Positions 16,992 to 27,740 are shown, counted from the stretch's first letter. The stretch: 64,000 bases of DNA from JACJWR01 sp964474045 (GCA_964474045.1 CAYYRC010000009.1:42672-106671), one strand, 5' to 3'. The notes: generated by a model from the letters alone, not told the origin. Program-made: numbers and translations.

Positions 16992-17600
16992 TGAAAGCGT
17001 GGGCTCCCGTGCCGCCGAGCGCCGAGCCGCAGCGGTGGGACCGTCGGCAGCCGTCGCAGCCGATCCCGTCCTCGCGGCCGGCTACGACGTGCTGCTCGAT
17101 GTGGGTCCGGGCAAGGCGACGATGGCCGAGGTGGCGAGGCGGGCCGGCATCTCGCGGATGACGCTCTACCGCCGCCACGACCAGATGCGCACCCTCATCA
17201 GCGAGGTGCTCACCGCCGAGCTGGCCGTCGTCATGGCGGACTCGGTCGCGAACGCCGGCCAGGCACCGGGTCCGGCGAGGGTGGCGGACATCGCCACCGG
17301 GGCCGCCCGTGCGATCGCCGAGCACCCGCTGATGCTCCGGCTCATCGAGCTGGACCCGGCCACGCTGCTGCCGCTGCTCGTGACCCGCCGGGGCTCAACC
17401 CAACGAGCAGCCGAGAGCATCCTGGCCGACGTGCTCGCCTCCGAGCCCGGCCTGGTGCTCGACGCCGAGGCCGACGTCGTCGCGCGCACCATCGTCACGG
17501 CTGCCTCCGCCTTCGTCTTCACCGAGTCCCTGGCGCGCGCCGAGGGCGTCGCCGGCGACCGCTGGCCGCAATTCCACCGAATGATCGAGGGATACCTGAC

Positions 17601-17604
<4 letters not shown>
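16972..17604 (+). CDS. TetR-family transcriptional regulator
   Basis: A 210-residue regulator. The N-terminal TetR helix-turn-helix is recognisable (YDVLLDVGPGKATMAEVARR, then AGISRMTLYRRHDQMRTLI, about residues 34-75), and a helical ligand domain follows. It starts at ATG 16972 (7 nt from a -10 hexamer, leaderless) or at the in-frame ATG 16963. Its stop overlaps glpD (ATGA). It sits between the divergent flavoprotein and glpD, as Rv2250c does in mycobacteria, and probably controls both; the ligand is unknown. Confidence 0.85.
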
Positions 17605-19130
<1,526 letters not shown>

Positions 19131-19158
19131 ACCGCGAGGTGGCTCAGCGAAGGGGTCC

Positions 19159-19164
19159 TAGAAT
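19159..19164 (+). promoter_or_regulatory. -10 element of azlC (leaderless arrangement)
   Basis: TAGAAT followed by exactly 6 nt and the GTG start. No Shine-Dalgarno lies between. Confidence 0.6.
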
Positions 19165-19170
19165 CGTCGG

Positions 19171-19899
19171 GTGAGCGAAGCCCAGTCCTGGCAAGCCCAG
19201 CCTGGGACGACTCCGCCCTGGGCTATCCGTCGCCGCCGCATCCTGCGCGACTCGGCGGCGATCGGCCTGGCCGTCGGCATCTACGGACTGTCCTTCGGGG
19301 CCATCGCCGTCGCTGGAGGCTTCAGCATCTGGCAGACGATGGCGCTGTCGCTGGTGATGTTCACCGGCGGGTCGCAGTTCGCCTACATCGGTGTCGTGGC
19401 CGCCGGCGGCAGCGCGATTGCGGCCGCGGTGGCCGCGCTGCTGCTGGGCGCCCGCAACACCCTCTATGGGGTTGCCGTGAGGCCGCTGGTGCCGAGCCGG
19501 GGCCTCCGCCGCGTCGCCGCCGCCCAGCTCACGATCGACGAGTCCACGGCGATGGCCCTGGCGCATGAGGACCCGCTTGACCCGAGGGCCGCCCGAACCG
19601 CCTTCTGGGCGACGGGGCTGGCGGTCTTCGCGGGCTGGAACATCGCCACGCTCGTCGGGGCGTTGGGCGCGGCGTCCCTGGGCGATCCGGGGGTCTGGGG
19701 CCTGGACGCCATGGTCCCCGCCGCCTTCCTCGCGCTGGCCTGGCCGCGCCTGAAGACTCGCCGATCCGTGATGACGGCCCTGGCCGCCGCCACGGTGGCC
19801 ATCGTGGCGGGCCTTTTCGCACCGCCGGGCGTGCCCGTGCTGCTCGGCGGATTGGTAGCGGTGGCCGCGGGCCTCATGCCGGGGCAGGTCACCCGTTGA
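19171..19899 (+). CDS. azlC: AzlC-family branched-chain amino acid exporter, large subunit
   Basis: A 242-residue inner-membrane protein with several hydrophobic helices. The AzlC signature is MALSLVMFTGGSQFAYIGVVAAGGS, followed by LLGARNTLYGVAV and AQLTIDESTAMALAHE. AzlC forms an exporter with the small AzlD, whose gene begins in the last codon here (TTGA overlap). The start is GTG at 19171. The exported substrate (branched-chain amino acids or analogues) is inferred from the family. Confidence 0.88.
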   Translation: MSEAQSWQAQPGTTPPWAIRRRRILRDSAAIGLAVGIYGLSFGAIAVAGGFSIWQTMALSLVMFTGGSQFAYIGVVAAGGSAIAAAVAALLLGARNTLYGVAVRPLVPSRGLRRVAAAQLTIDESTAMALAHEDPLDPRAARTAFWATGLAVFAGWNIATLVGALGAASLGDPGVWGLDAMVPAAFLALAWPRLKTRRSVMTALAAATVAIVAGLFAPPGVPVLLGGLVAVAAGLMPGQVTR

Positions 19900-20207
19900 A
19901 CTCGCTGGTCCTCGTGGCGACATCCGTGTTGGCGTGGCTGCAGAAGTACGCCGGCCACGCCGTCCCGGAGCGCTGGGTCAGCGGACCGCGGATCAGCCGC
20001 ATCACCGCGCTGCTACCCGTGGCGCTGCTGGCAGCCCTGATTGCGGTAAGCGCCCTGACGAGCGACGGCGTGGTGAGCGTCGACGCCAGGGTGGCCGGCC
20101 TCGCCGCGGCGTTCGTGGCGCTGCTGCTGCGGGCGCCCTTCCTGGTGGTGCTCATCGTCGCGGCCGCGACGGCCGCTGCGCTGAGGGCGCTGGGGCTGGC
20201 CGCGTGA
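19896..20207 (+). CDS. azlD: AzlD-family branched-chain amino acid exporter, small subunit
   Basis: A 103-residue small membrane protein with three or four hydrophobic helices (LVLVATSVLAWLQKYAG, then ALLPVALLAALIAVSAL and LVVLIVAAATAAALRAL). This is the AzlD size and pattern, with the charged PERWV turn near residue 25. Start is TTG, overlapping the azlC stop as TTGA, which couples the two subunits in translation. Confidence 0.82.
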   Translation: MNSLVLVATSVLAWLQKYAGHAVPERWVSGPRISRITALLPVALLAALIAVSALTSDGVVSVDARVAGLAAAFVALLLRAPFLVVLIVAAATAAALRALGLAA

Positions 20208-20256
20208 GTCTGGACCGCGGATGTCCCCTCAACGCCTGACCGCGTCGCGGGCGTGC

Positions 20257-20730
20257 CTATCCAGGCTCGGCGAGGTTGGTCGGCGCGGGTCCCGCCTTGC
20301 CGTCGTCCAGGGCGACGGCGTGGCGCATGGCGGCACGCGCGCGCTTGCGATCGCGACCAGCCTCATACGCCCATGCCAGCGCAAACCAGGCCGCCGCCGA
20401 GTCCGGCGAGTTCGCGACGAGTGCCTCGCAGCGGGTGAACTCCTGCGCGGCCGCCGCGGGCACCACGCGTCCGCCGGGTGTGCGCGGCAGCTCCGGCGGC
20501 AGCTGCCCGCGGGCGGCCAACCCATCGGCCAGGCGCTGTACCCGGCTGGCGAAGGCGATCTCGCGCCACACCAGCCACAGGCCGATGAGCGGCAGCGCCA
20601 GGACTGCAACGGCCAGCGCCAGGGCCAGCCCCGAACCGGACTTGGCGAAGAGATAGGCCTGCCAGACCGCGAACGCCATGTAGACGGTCGCGGCCGTCGC
20701 CATCACATAGGCCCAGACCCGGGCCGTCAC
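20257..20730 (-). CDS. Small membrane protein with tetratricopeptide-like tail
   Basis: A 157-residue protein of unknown function. Two hydrophobic helices near the N-terminus (VMATAATVYMAFAVWQAYLF and ALALAVAVLALPLIGLWLVW) are followed by a soluble tail. Within it, EALVANSPDSAAAWFALAWAYEAGRDRKRARAAM resembles a single tetratricopeptide repeat. GTG start overlaps the dapB stop by 4 nt, so it is probably co-transcribed with dapB. No catalytic motif was recognised. Confidence 0.65.
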   Translation of the reverse strand: MTARVWAYVMATAATVYMAFAVWQAYLFAKSGSGLALALAVAVLALPLIGLWLVWREIAFASRVQRLADGLAARGQLPPELPRTPGGRVVPAAAAQEFTRCEALVANSPDSAAAWFALAWAYEAGRDRKRARAAMRHAVALDDGKAGPAPTNLAEPG

Positions 20731-21473
20731 GACGACTCGGTCAGGCCCAGCAGCGGCTCGATCCCCAGGGTCAGCCCTGGGCGCCTCCCGACCTCGCGGA
20801 CAGCCAGCAGGACGCCGGGCATGAACGACACGCGGTCCAACGAGTCGTGGCGGACTGTGAGCGTCTCGCCCGCCGAGCCAAACAGGACTTCCTGATGCGC
20901 CACGAGGCCGCGCAGCCGCACCGAGTGCACTGCGATGCCGTCCACGCTCGCCCCCCGCGCGCCGTCCAGCACCTGCTCGGTGGCATCCGGGGACGTGCGA
21001 CCGGCGCGAACCCCGGCGATGCGCTGGGCGGTCACGGCCGCGGTGCCGCTTGGGGCGTCAACCTTGTCCGGGTGGTGCAGCTCGACGATCTCAACCGACT
21101 CGAAGTAGGGCGCGGCGAGTTCGGCGAACCGCATCATCAACACTGCACCGATCCCGAAATTGGCCGCCACCAGGACCGCGGCCTCCGGTCGCTGCGCTAG
21201 CAGCCCGCGCACCTCGGCCAGCCGATCGTCGTCGAAGCCGGTCGTCCCCACGACCGCGTCGATTCCATGGTCGATCAGAAAGCGGAGGTTGTCCATGACG
21301 ACCGCCGGCGTGGTGAAGTCCACGACTACCTGGGCCCGGGCTGTTAGCAGAGCCTCGAGGCGATCGCCCTGGTCGAGCTCCGCCACCAGGTCCAGATCCG
21401 GCGCGGAGCGGACTGCCCGGCAGACCTCGCCGCCCATGCGGCCACGCGCCCCCAACACTCCTACCCGCAGCAT
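20727..21473 (-). CDS. dapB: 4-hydroxy-tetrahydrodipicolinate reductase
   Basis: A 248-residue NAD(P)H-dependent reductase of the lysine/diaminopimelate pathway. It has the Rossmann motif LRVGVLGARGRMGGEV (about 2-17), VVVDFTTPAVVMDNLRF, AVVGTTGFDD, and the catalytic segment ELHHPDKVDAPSGTA with the conserved HH and K. ATG at 21473 has the ribosome site GGAAGGGCGAAGG; the longer upstream reading has no family similarity. The downstream membrane-protein gene overlaps its stop. Confidence 0.94.
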   Translation of the reverse strand: MLRVGVLGARGRMGGEVCRAVRSAPDLDLVAELDQGDRLEALLTARAQVVVDFTTPAVVMDNLRFLIDHGIDAVVGTTGFDDDRLAEVRGLLAQRPEAAVLVAANFGIGAVLMMRFAELAAPYFESVEIVELHHPDKVDAPSGTAAVTAQRIAGVRAGRTSPDATEQVLDGARGASVDGIAVHSVRLRGLVAHQEVLFGSAGETLTVRHDSLDRVSFMPGVLLAVREVGRRPGLTLGIEPLLGLTESS

Positions 21474-21531
21474 CCTTCGCCCTTCCTCGCACCATGTATC
21501 GCCGCACCCGGGTTCGGGCCCCCGGACCCGT

Positions 21532-22944
21532 TCAGCCGTCCGCGGGCTCCTCGGCATCGGGTCCCACAGTACTGAGGAACCGCGGTCCCGCCAGCAGCGT
21601 GGCCGCCGCCTCGCTCACATCCTCGGCGGTGACCGCGTCGAAGCCCGCCAGGGACTCCTCGGTCTCGATCAGGACTCCGGTGGCAACCTCGGCGCCGCCG
21701 AGCTCCATCATGCGAGCGCCGCTCTTCTCCAGGCCCAGCACCAAGGACCCGGCCTCCTGACCCCGTCCGCGGGCCACCTCGTCGTCGCTCAGCCCGTTGG
21801 CGGCGACATCAGCCAGCACGTCCAGCAGCACCTCGACGGTGGCGTCGGCCTTGGCCGGCATGGTGCCGGCATAGACGCCGAAGGAACCGGCCTGGGAGGA
21901 GCGGCTGGCGAACGAGCCCACCGAGTAGGCCAGCCCCCGGCGCTCCCGCACCTCCTGGAACAGTCGGCTGGACATCCCGCCCCCCAGTGCGGCGTCCAGC
22001 ACGCCGACGGCGTACCGACGGCTGTCCATCTGGGCCAGCCCGGGCATCCCGATCACGATGTTCACCTGTTCGGTGTCGCGCTGCCGCGCTCGGCGATCGG
22101 CGAACCCGCCGACGCCCGGGCCCGAAGCACGGGTCCCGGCAGCGAGGCCGTCCGTCGTCGGCAACGCGATGGGGCGCCGGGTCCCCAACTCCCCGAGCGG
22201 GATGAACCGCGCCCGGGCCGAGCCGCTGGGCGCCCACTGGGCCCCCGCGGCCGCGACTGCAGCGGCGACGGCCGAGGCAACGGCATCGTGCTCCAATCCG
22301 CCCGCGGCCACCACTGCGATGTTGTCAGGGGTGTACCAGCGACGGTAGTGCTCGCGCACCTCGGCCGGTGCGATGGCGCCGATGCTCGCGGGCGTGCCGA
22401 TGATCGGGCGGGCGAGGGTGCTGCCCGCATAGATCATCTCGGCCAGCGACTCGTGCGCGACGCCAGCGGGATCGTCGTCGTGCATGGCGATCTCCTCGAG
22501 CACCACCTCGCGCTCCGACTCGACGTCGGCGTCGGTGATGAGGGCCGACGTGATCATGTCGAGCAGCACGTCCACCGCCAGCGGCAGGTCACGATCGATC
22601 ACACGTGCGTAGAAGCACGTGTACTCCTTGGTGGTGAAGGCGTTGAGCTCGCCGCCGACGGCGTCGATGGCCGCCGAGATCTGCAGCGCCGTGCGGCGCC
22701 GCGTCCCTTTGAACAGCAGGTGCTCGAGGAAGTGGCTGGCGCCTGCGAGTCGCTCGTCCTCGTCGCGGGAACCGACCGGCACCACCACACCCACGCTCAC
22801 CGAGCGCGACGCCGGCATCGCCTCGGTGAGCACGCGCACGCCCGGTTCGACCACGGATCGGCGGATGACGCCGCCGTCCGGGTCGACCGCGAGGGTGAGC
22901 GTCTCCCCCGGCGCGCATTCGCCGGGGGCGGGCAGTTCGATCAT
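21532..22944 (-). CDS. M16-family zinc peptidase (processing-peptidase type)
   Basis: A 470-residue metallopeptidase of the pitrilysin/MPP family with the inverted zinc motif HFLEH (H71, E74, H75) and a distal glutamate near E151 in SEREVVLEEIAMHDDDP. Typical family segments include AIDAVGGELNAFTTKEYTCFYA, LDAALGGGMSSRLFQEVRE and RRGLAYSVGSF. The gene follows pnp after a 10-nt gap, the usual actinobacterial context. Intracellular proteolysis is likely; the physiological substrate is unknown. Confidence 0.9.
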   Translation of the reverse strand: MIELPAPGECAPGETLTLAVDPDGGVIRRSVVEPGVRVLTEAMPASRSVSVGVVVPVGSRDEDERLAGASHFLEHLLFKGTRRRTALQISAAIDAVGGELNAFTTKEYTCFYARVIDRDLPLAVDVLLDMITSALITDADVESEREVVLEEIAMHDDDPAGVAHESLAEMIYAGSTLARPIIGTPASIGAIAPAEVREHYRRWYTPDNIAVVAAGGLEHDAVASAVAAAVAAAGAQWAPSGSARARFIPLGELGTRRPIALPTTDGLAAGTRASGPGVGGFADRRARQRDTEQVNIVIGMPGLAQMDSRRYAVGVLDAALGGGMSSRLFQEVRERRGLAYSVGSFASRSSQAGSFGVYAGTMPAKADATVEVLLDVLADVAANGLSDDEVARGRGQEAGSLVLGLEKSGARMMELGGAEVATGVLIETEESLAGFDAVTAEDVSEAAATLLAGPRFLSTVGPDAEEPADG

Positions 22945-22954
22945 GCCGCGCCGA

Positions 22955-25165
22955 TCAGGCCTCGGCGTCGGCGGGTGCAGCCGCCTCCTCGACCACGGGG
23001 ATGAGGCTGAGCTTGCCCCGCTGGTCGACCTCCTTGATCTCCACCTGCAGCTTCTGGCCGACGCTGAGCACGTCCTCGACGGCGTCGATGCGCTTCTTGC
23101 CGGGCACGAGCTTCTTGACCTCGGAGATGTGCAGCAGGCCGTCGCGGCCGGGCACCAGCGACACGAACGCCCCGAAGTTGGTGATCTTCACGACGGTGCC
23201 CAGGTAGCGGTCGCCCACGTTCGGCAGCTGCGGGTTGGCGATGGCGTTGATCTGGTCGCGGGCAGCCTCTGCCGACGGGCCATTGGTCGCGCCGATGTAG
23301 ATCGTGCCGTCGTCCTCGATGGAGATGTCGGCGCCGGTCTCCTCCTGGATCTGGTTGATGATCTTGCCCTTCGGCCCGATCACCTCACCGATCTTGTCCA
23401 CCGGGATGACCACCGAGATCACGCGCGGGGCGTGCTCGGACATCTCGTCGGGCTCGTCGATCGCCTCGAGCATGACGTCCAGGATCGCCAGCCGGGCGTC
23501 CCGGGCCTGCTGCAGCGCGCCGCCCAGCACCGAGGCGGGGATGCCGTCGAGCTTGGTGTCGAGCTGCAGGGCGGTCACGAACTGCGAGGTGCCGGCGACC
23601 TTGAAGTCCATGTCGCCATAGGCGTCCTCGGCGCCGAGGATGTCCGTGAGGGCCACGTAGCGGGTCTCACCGTCCACCTCGTCGGAGACGAGGCCCATGG
23701 CGATGCCGGCGACCGGCGCGCGCAGCGGCACCCCGGCGTTGTACAGCGACAGCGTGGAGGCGCAGACCGAGCCCATGGACGTCGAGCCGTTGGAGCCCAG
23801 GGCCTCGGACACCTGCCGGATCGCGTAGGGGAACTGCTCCCGCGACGGCAGCACCGGCACCAGCGCCCGCTCCGCCAGCGCGCCGTGGCCGATCTCGCGA
23901 CGCTTGGGCGAGCCCACCCGGCCGGTCTCGCCGGTGGAGTAGGGCGGGAAGTTGTAGTTGTGCATGTACCGCTTGCGCGTCACCGGGGACAGCGTGTCCA
24001 GCTGCTGCTCCATGCGCAGCATGTTGAGCGTGGTGACGCCCATGATCTGGGTCTCGCCGCGCTCGAAGAGCGCCGAGCCGTGTGCCCGCGGGATCACGTC
24101 GACCTCGGCGGACAACGTCCGGATGTCGGTGATGCCGCGGCCGTCGATGCGCACCTGGTCGGTGAGGATGCGCTGGCGCACCAGCTTCTTGGTCAGGGCG
24201 TTGAAGGCGTTGCCCAGCTCCTTCTCACGACCCTGGAACTGCTCGGAGAGCTCGGACACGACCCGGTCCTTGACCTCGTCGGTCGCGCTCTGCCGCTCCA
24301 GCTTGTCCGCGATCGTCAGGGCGTCGGCCAGGTCATCCGACGCGACGGCTGCGACGGCGTCGTATGCGTCGGGCTGGAACTCGGGGTAGGTCGGATAGGT
24401 GCGCGTGGGCTTGGCGGCCACCTTGGCCAGCTCCTGCTGCGCCTCGCAGAGGGTACGGATGAAGCCCTTGGCGGCCTCCAGGCCCTCGGCCACAACCTCC
24501 TCGGTCGGTGCCTGCGCGCCCGCGGCGACGAGGTCCACGGTGCCTTCGGTGGCCTCGGCCTCGACCATCATGATGGCGACGTCGTCGCCGACGATGCGCC
24601 CTGCGACGACCATGTCGAACACGGCGTTCTCGAGTTCGTCATGGCTGGGGAACGCCACCCACTGGCCGTCGATGAGGGCCACGCGGGTGGCGCCGATGGG
24701 GCCGGAGAACGGCAGGCCAGAGAGCTGCGTGGACATCGAAGCGGCGTTGATCGCCAGCACGTCGTACAGGTGCTGCGGGTTGAGCGAGAGCACGGTGATG
24801 ACCACCTGGACCTCGTTCCGCAGACCCTTGACGAAGCTGGGGCGCAGCGGGCGGTCGATGAGCCGGCAGGTCAGGATCGCGTCCTCGCTGGGACGGCCCT
24901 CGCGGCGGAAGAACGAGCCGGGGATGCGCCCGGCCGCGTACATCCGCTCCTCGACGTCGACGGTGAGCGGGAAGAAGTCGAAATGCTCCTTCGGGTGCTT
25001 GCTGGCCGTCGTCGCCGACAGCAGCATGGTGTCCTCGTCGAGGTACGCGACCGCGGCGCCGGCGGCCTGCCGCGCCAGTCGGCCCGTCTCGAAGCGGACC
25101 GTGCGGGTGCCAAAGGTGCCGTTGTCCAGAACGGCGGTGGACGATGTGATGTCAGGGCCCTCCAT
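22955..25165 (-). CDS. pnp: Polyribonucleotide nucleotidyltransferase
   Basis: A 736-residue 3'-5' phosphorolytic exoribonuclease. Two RNase PH-like domains are visible (FETGRLARQAAGAAVAYLDE, GRIPGSFFRREGRPSEDAIL, and the second with LFERGETQIMGVTTLNM and VCASTLSLYNAGVPLRAPVA). A KH domain (VIPVDKIGEVIGPKGKIINQ) and an S1 domain (GTVVKITNFGAFVSLVPGRD) follow. ATG at 25165 has the strong site AAGGAGGAG; earlier in-frame codons are not conserved. It follows rpsO; a stable hairpin lies about 75 nt upstream of the start. Confidence 0.96.
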   Translation of the reverse strand: MEGPDITSSTAVLDNGTFGTRTVRFETGRLARQAAGAAVAYLDEDTMLLSATTASKHPKEHFDFFPLTVDVEERMYAAGRIPGSFFRREGRPSEDAILTCRLIDRPLRPSFVKGLRNEVQVVITVLSLNPQHLYDVLAINAASMSTQLSGLPFSGPIGATRVALIDGQWVAFPSHDELENAVFDMVVAGRIVGDDVAIMMVEAEATEGTVDLVAAGAQAPTEEVVAEGLEAAKGFIRTLCEAQQELAKVAAKPTRTYPTYPEFQPDAYDAVAAVASDDLADALTIADKLERQSATDEVKDRVVSELSEQFQGREKELGNAFNALTKKLVRQRILTDQVRIDGRGITDIRTLSAEVDVIPRAHGSALFERGETQIMGVTTLNMLRMEQQLDTLSPVTRKRYMHNYNFPPYSTGETGRVGSPKRREIGHGALAERALVPVLPSREQFPYAIRQVSEALGSNGSTSMGSVCASTLSLYNAGVPLRAPVAGIAMGLVSDEVDGETRYVALTDILGAEDAYGDMDFKVAGTSQFVTALQLDTKLDGIPASVLGGALQQARDARLAILDVMLEAIDEPDEMSEHAPRVISVVIPVDKIGEVIGPKGKIINQIQEETGADISIEDDGTIYIGATNGPSAEAARDQINAIANPQLPNVGDRYLGTVVKITNFGAFVSLVPGRDGLLHISEVKKLVPGKKRIDAVEDVLSVGQKLQVEIKEVDQRGKLSLIPVVEEAAAPADAEA

Positions 25166-25240
25166 GGGCTCCTCCTTGGGTACGAGCCCCGGCGGAGGCA
25201 CACGGCTGCGGGCGCGTCGGCGGCGGCGGCCTTCGATCGA

Positions 25241-25273
25241 GGGCTCAGCAGGCGTGCCGCCTGGCCTGAGCCC
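25241..25273 (-). promoter_or_regulatory. Stable hairpin in the rpsO-pnp intergenic leader
   Basis: In minus-strand RNA, GGGCTCAG pairs with CTGAGCCC and, after a 2-nt bulge, CAGGCG pairs with CGCCTG around a GCA loop. That gives 14 bp of stem. It lies about 75 nt before the pnp start. In enterobacteria the equivalent hairpin is cut by RNase III and bound by PNPase for autoregulation; the same role here is inferred from position only. Confidence 0.5.
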
Positions 25274-25345
25274 ACCACCGAGGACCGACACCTCGCGTCC
25301 GCCACGGTGCCGGCGGGGCGCTGGTGTAGTTGGTTGTGGGTGGTT

Positions 25346-25615
25346 CTAGCGGCGCAGGCCGAGGCGCTCGATCAGCGAGCGGTAGCGCTCGATGTCGGTG
25401 TCCGCAACGTAGTTGAGCAGACGACGGCGACGACCCACGAGCAGCAGCAGGCCGCGCCGCGAGTGGTGGTCGTGCTTGTGCGTCTTGAGGTGCTCGGTCA
25501 GGTGCGAGATGCGGTGCGAGAGCAGCGCGATCTGTACCTCCGGCGAACCCGTGTCACCCGGGTGGGTGGCGTACTCGGCGATGATCTGCTGCCTGGTCTG
25601 GGAATCGGTCGGCAT
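25346..25615 (-). CDS. rpsO: 30S ribosomal protein uS15
   Basis: An 89-residue ribosomal protein with the S15 signature EYATHPGDTGSPEVQIALLS, followed by RISHLTEHLKTHKHDHHSRR and GLLLLVGRRRRLLNYV. It binds 16S rRNA early in small-subunit assembly. ATG at 25615 has a GAGAGGAAC ribosome site. It precedes pnp by about 180 nt, the classic rpsO-pnp pair. Full length and intact. Confidence 0.97.
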   Translation of the reverse strand: MPTDSQTRQQIIAEYATHPGDTGSPEVQIALLSHRISHLTEHLKTHKHDHHSRRGLLLLVGRRRRLLNYVADTDIERYRSLIERLGLRR

Positions 25616-25729
25616 TGTTCCTCTCGGACGCGGTAGGGCCCCGGGTGGCCAGCGCGGAATCGGCGCGGCGGGCGGGGGCGATGCGGAAGTCGGCTCACCG
25701 GGCGTCCGTCCAGTGACCGTCTGGCGCAG

Positions 25730-25735
25730 AGTCTA
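25730..25735 (-). promoter_or_regulatory. Likely -10 of the rpsO promoter
   Basis: TAGACT on the minus strand, about 115 nt upstream of the rpsO ATG, the best TANNNT match in this gap. It implies a leader of about 108 nt. The -35 region is not recognisable. Confidence 0.4.
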
Positions 25736-25817
25736 GCCGACTCCACCCGCGGCTCGGGGCGGCGGGTGGGCCGGCGTCCGGGCTGGCCGGCGTCCGGGCT
25801 GCGGCACCGGCCCGGCA

Positions 25818-26774
25818 CTAGCGCAGCCCGAGGTAGTCCCGGGCGAGCTCCACGTCACGGGTCATCTGTGCCACGAGCTTCTCGGCGGAGGTGAACTTCT
25901 GCTGGCGGCGGAGGCGGCCGACGAAGTCCACCGCCACCATGCGGTCGTAAAGGTCCAGGTCGGCCGGAGCATCGATCGCGTACGCCTCGACCGTCAGCTG
26001 ATCGCCCTGGAACGTCGGGTTGCTGCCCACGCTGATCGCGGCGGGGAAGGACTGCTCGACATCGCCATAGGGAGACACCACCAGGCGTCCGGCGTAGACC
26101 GCCTCCGCCGGCACGGCGGCCAGCGGGGTCGGGAAGACGTTGGCGGTGGGGAAGCCGAGGTCCCGCCCGCGCTGCGCGCCGCGCACGACCCGCCCCTCGA
26201 CCCGATGCGGCCGGGCGAGCCCGCGTCCGGCCGCCGCCACGTCGCCCGCCGCCACGCAGGCGCGGATCTCGGTCGAGCTCAACGGCTTGTCGCCCCGGCC
26301 GACCAGGCGCTGCTGGAGCAGCGGCACCGCGTCCACCTCGACTCCTGCGCTCCCCCCGAGCTGGCGCAGCATGGCCACATCGCCGCGGGCCCTGCTGCCG
26401 AAGCGGAAGTTCTCCCCGACGACCACGAGTCGCGTGCCCAGCGCCCCGACGAGGATCTGGTCGATGAAGTCCTCCGGCTCCATCGCCGCGACCTCGGCGT
26501 CGAAGGGGAGCACCAGCGCGACGTCGACGCCGATCCACTCCAGCAGGTCCAGGCGCTGGGCCAGCGTGGACAGCCGGGTCGGTGGCTGCGGCTGGACGAC
26601 TTCCGCCGGGTTGGGGTCGAAGGTCAGCGCCACACACTGCTCGCCGCGCGCCCGGGCGTCGGCGCGCGCCCGGCGCAGGAGCACCCGATGGCCCCGATGG
26701 ACTCCGTCGAACACCCCGATAGCCACCGCCGGCTCGCCCCGTACGACGTCGTTCAGGCCGTACCAGCGCTCCAT
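25818..26774 (-). CDS. ribF: Bifunctional riboflavin kinase / FMN adenylyltransferase
   Basis: A 318-residue enzyme that phosphorylates riboflavin to FMN and adenylates it to FAD. The N-terminal nucleotidyltransferase domain has VAIGVFDGVHRGHRVLL (HxGH-type site, about 17-33), LTFDPNPAEVV and VGENFRFGSRARGD. The kinase domain shows GRDLGFPTANVFP (about 210-222), then YAGRLVVSPYG and the terminal RLRRQQKFTSAEKLVAQM. ATG at 26774 has a GGAGG site. It closes the nusA-infB operon 60 nt after truB. Confidence 0.95.
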   Translation of the reverse strand: MERWYGLNDVVRGEPAVAIGVFDGVHRGHRVLLRRARADARARGEQCVALTFDPNPAEVVQPQPPTRLSTLAQRLDLLEWIGVDVALVLPFDAEVAAMEPEDFIDQILVGALGTRLVVVGENFRFGSRARGDVAMLRQLGGSAGVEVDAVPLLQQRLVGRGDKPLSSTEIRACVAAGDVAAAGRGLARPHRVEGRVVRGAQRGRDLGFPTANVFPTPLAAVPAEAVYAGRLVVSPYGDVEQSFPAAISVGSNPTFQGDQLTVEAYAIDAPADLDLYDRMVAVDFVGRLRRQQKFTSAEKLVAQMTRDVELARDYLGLR

Positions 26775-26834
26775 CGCGATCCTCCAGGTCCAGTGGGGGT
26801 AGTGCAGAACGTCGACGCCGATCCTGCGGCAGGG

Positions 26835-27740
26835 TCAGCCGATGGGCTCGGTCAACACGATGGCCGGGGAAAGCATCCCATGGGAGACCCGGACGATGGC
26901 GGCCACATCGGGGCTGCCGCTCCCGATCGCGGCCGCCTGCCGCCCCTCCAATTCGTCGCAGCCCGTGGCAGGAACCTGGCGGCCGTGACTGAACTCGCGC
27001 ACCGACTCCGGGTCGACCTCGACGATGGGCAGCCAGGCCCCGATGACCTCCGCCACCGGGAGCACCGCCGGATCCGCGAGGAAGTCCCCCAGGTCCCGGC
27101 AGCGCTCGACTCCGATACCGGCGGCCTCGGAACGTCGAAGCGCCGTCAGGTGGCCGCCGCACCCCAGATCAATGCCCAGGTCGCGGGCCAGCGCCCGGAT
27201 GTAGGTCCCGCTGCTGCACCTGACCCTCACGTCGAGGTCGAGGTACGCGGTGCCATCCGGATCCTCTGCCGGCCGAGTCGCGAGCAGCGCGAACTCCGCA
27301 ACCGTGACTTTGCGAGCACCGAGCTCCACTTGCTCGCCCGCGCGGACGCGGTCGTAGGCGCGCCTGCCGTTCACCTTGATGGCGCTGACGGCGCTGGGTC
27401 GCTGCTCGATCGGGCCGGCCAGACCAGCCATCGCGGCGAGCACCCGGTCCTCGGTGATGCCGGCTGCACCGCCGCGGGTCAGGACGTCGCCCTGCGCATC
27501 GTCGGTGGTCGTGGACTGTCCGAGTCGGATCGTCGCGGCGTAGGTCTTGTCTGCGTGCTGGGCGGCGCCCAGCAGCCGGGTGGCGCGGCCGACGCCCAGG
27601 ATCAGCACACCGGTTGCCATCGGGTCCAACGTGCCGGCATGGCCGATGCGCCGCGTGCCCAGGGCCCGCCGAGCCTTGGCCACGACATCGTGGCTGGTCG
27701 GACCCGAGGGCTTGTCGATCAGGACGAACCCGGTCGGCAT
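26835..27740 (-). CDS. truB: tRNA pseudouridine(55) synthase
   Basis: A 301-residue enzyme that makes pseudouridine at position 55 of the tRNA T-loop. The N-terminus FVLIDKPSGPTSHDVV and the catalytic motif RIGHAGTLDPMATGVLIL (Asp39) are complete, as are AIKVNGRRAYDRVRAGE and VRCSSGTYIRALARDLG. The C-terminal region resembles the short PUA-like extension of actinobacterial TruB. Its ATG shares one base with the stop of the upstream DHH gene (TGATG), so translation is coupled. Confidence 0.95.
   Translation of the reverse strand: MPTGFVLIDKPSGPTSHDVVAKARRALGTRRIGHAGTLDPMATGVLILGVGRATRLLGAAQHADKTYAATIRLGQSTTTDDAQGDVLTRGGAAGITEDRVLAAMAGLAGPIEQRPSAVSAIKVNGRRAYDRVRAGEQVELGARKVTVAEFALLATRPAEDPDGTAYLDLDVRVRCSSGTYIRALARDLGIDLGCGGHLTALRRSEAAGIGVERCRDLGDFLADPAVLPVAEVIGAWLPIVEVDPESVREFSHGRQVPATGCDELEGRQAAAIGSGSPDVAAIVRVSHGMLSPAIVLTEPIG

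Noticed and set aside
22619..25636. A 1005-residue open frame on the plus strand antisense to pnp
   Set aside because: It is a GC-skew shadow of pnp and rpsO: low-complexity, with no recognisable domain, and the opposite strand carries fully conserved genes.
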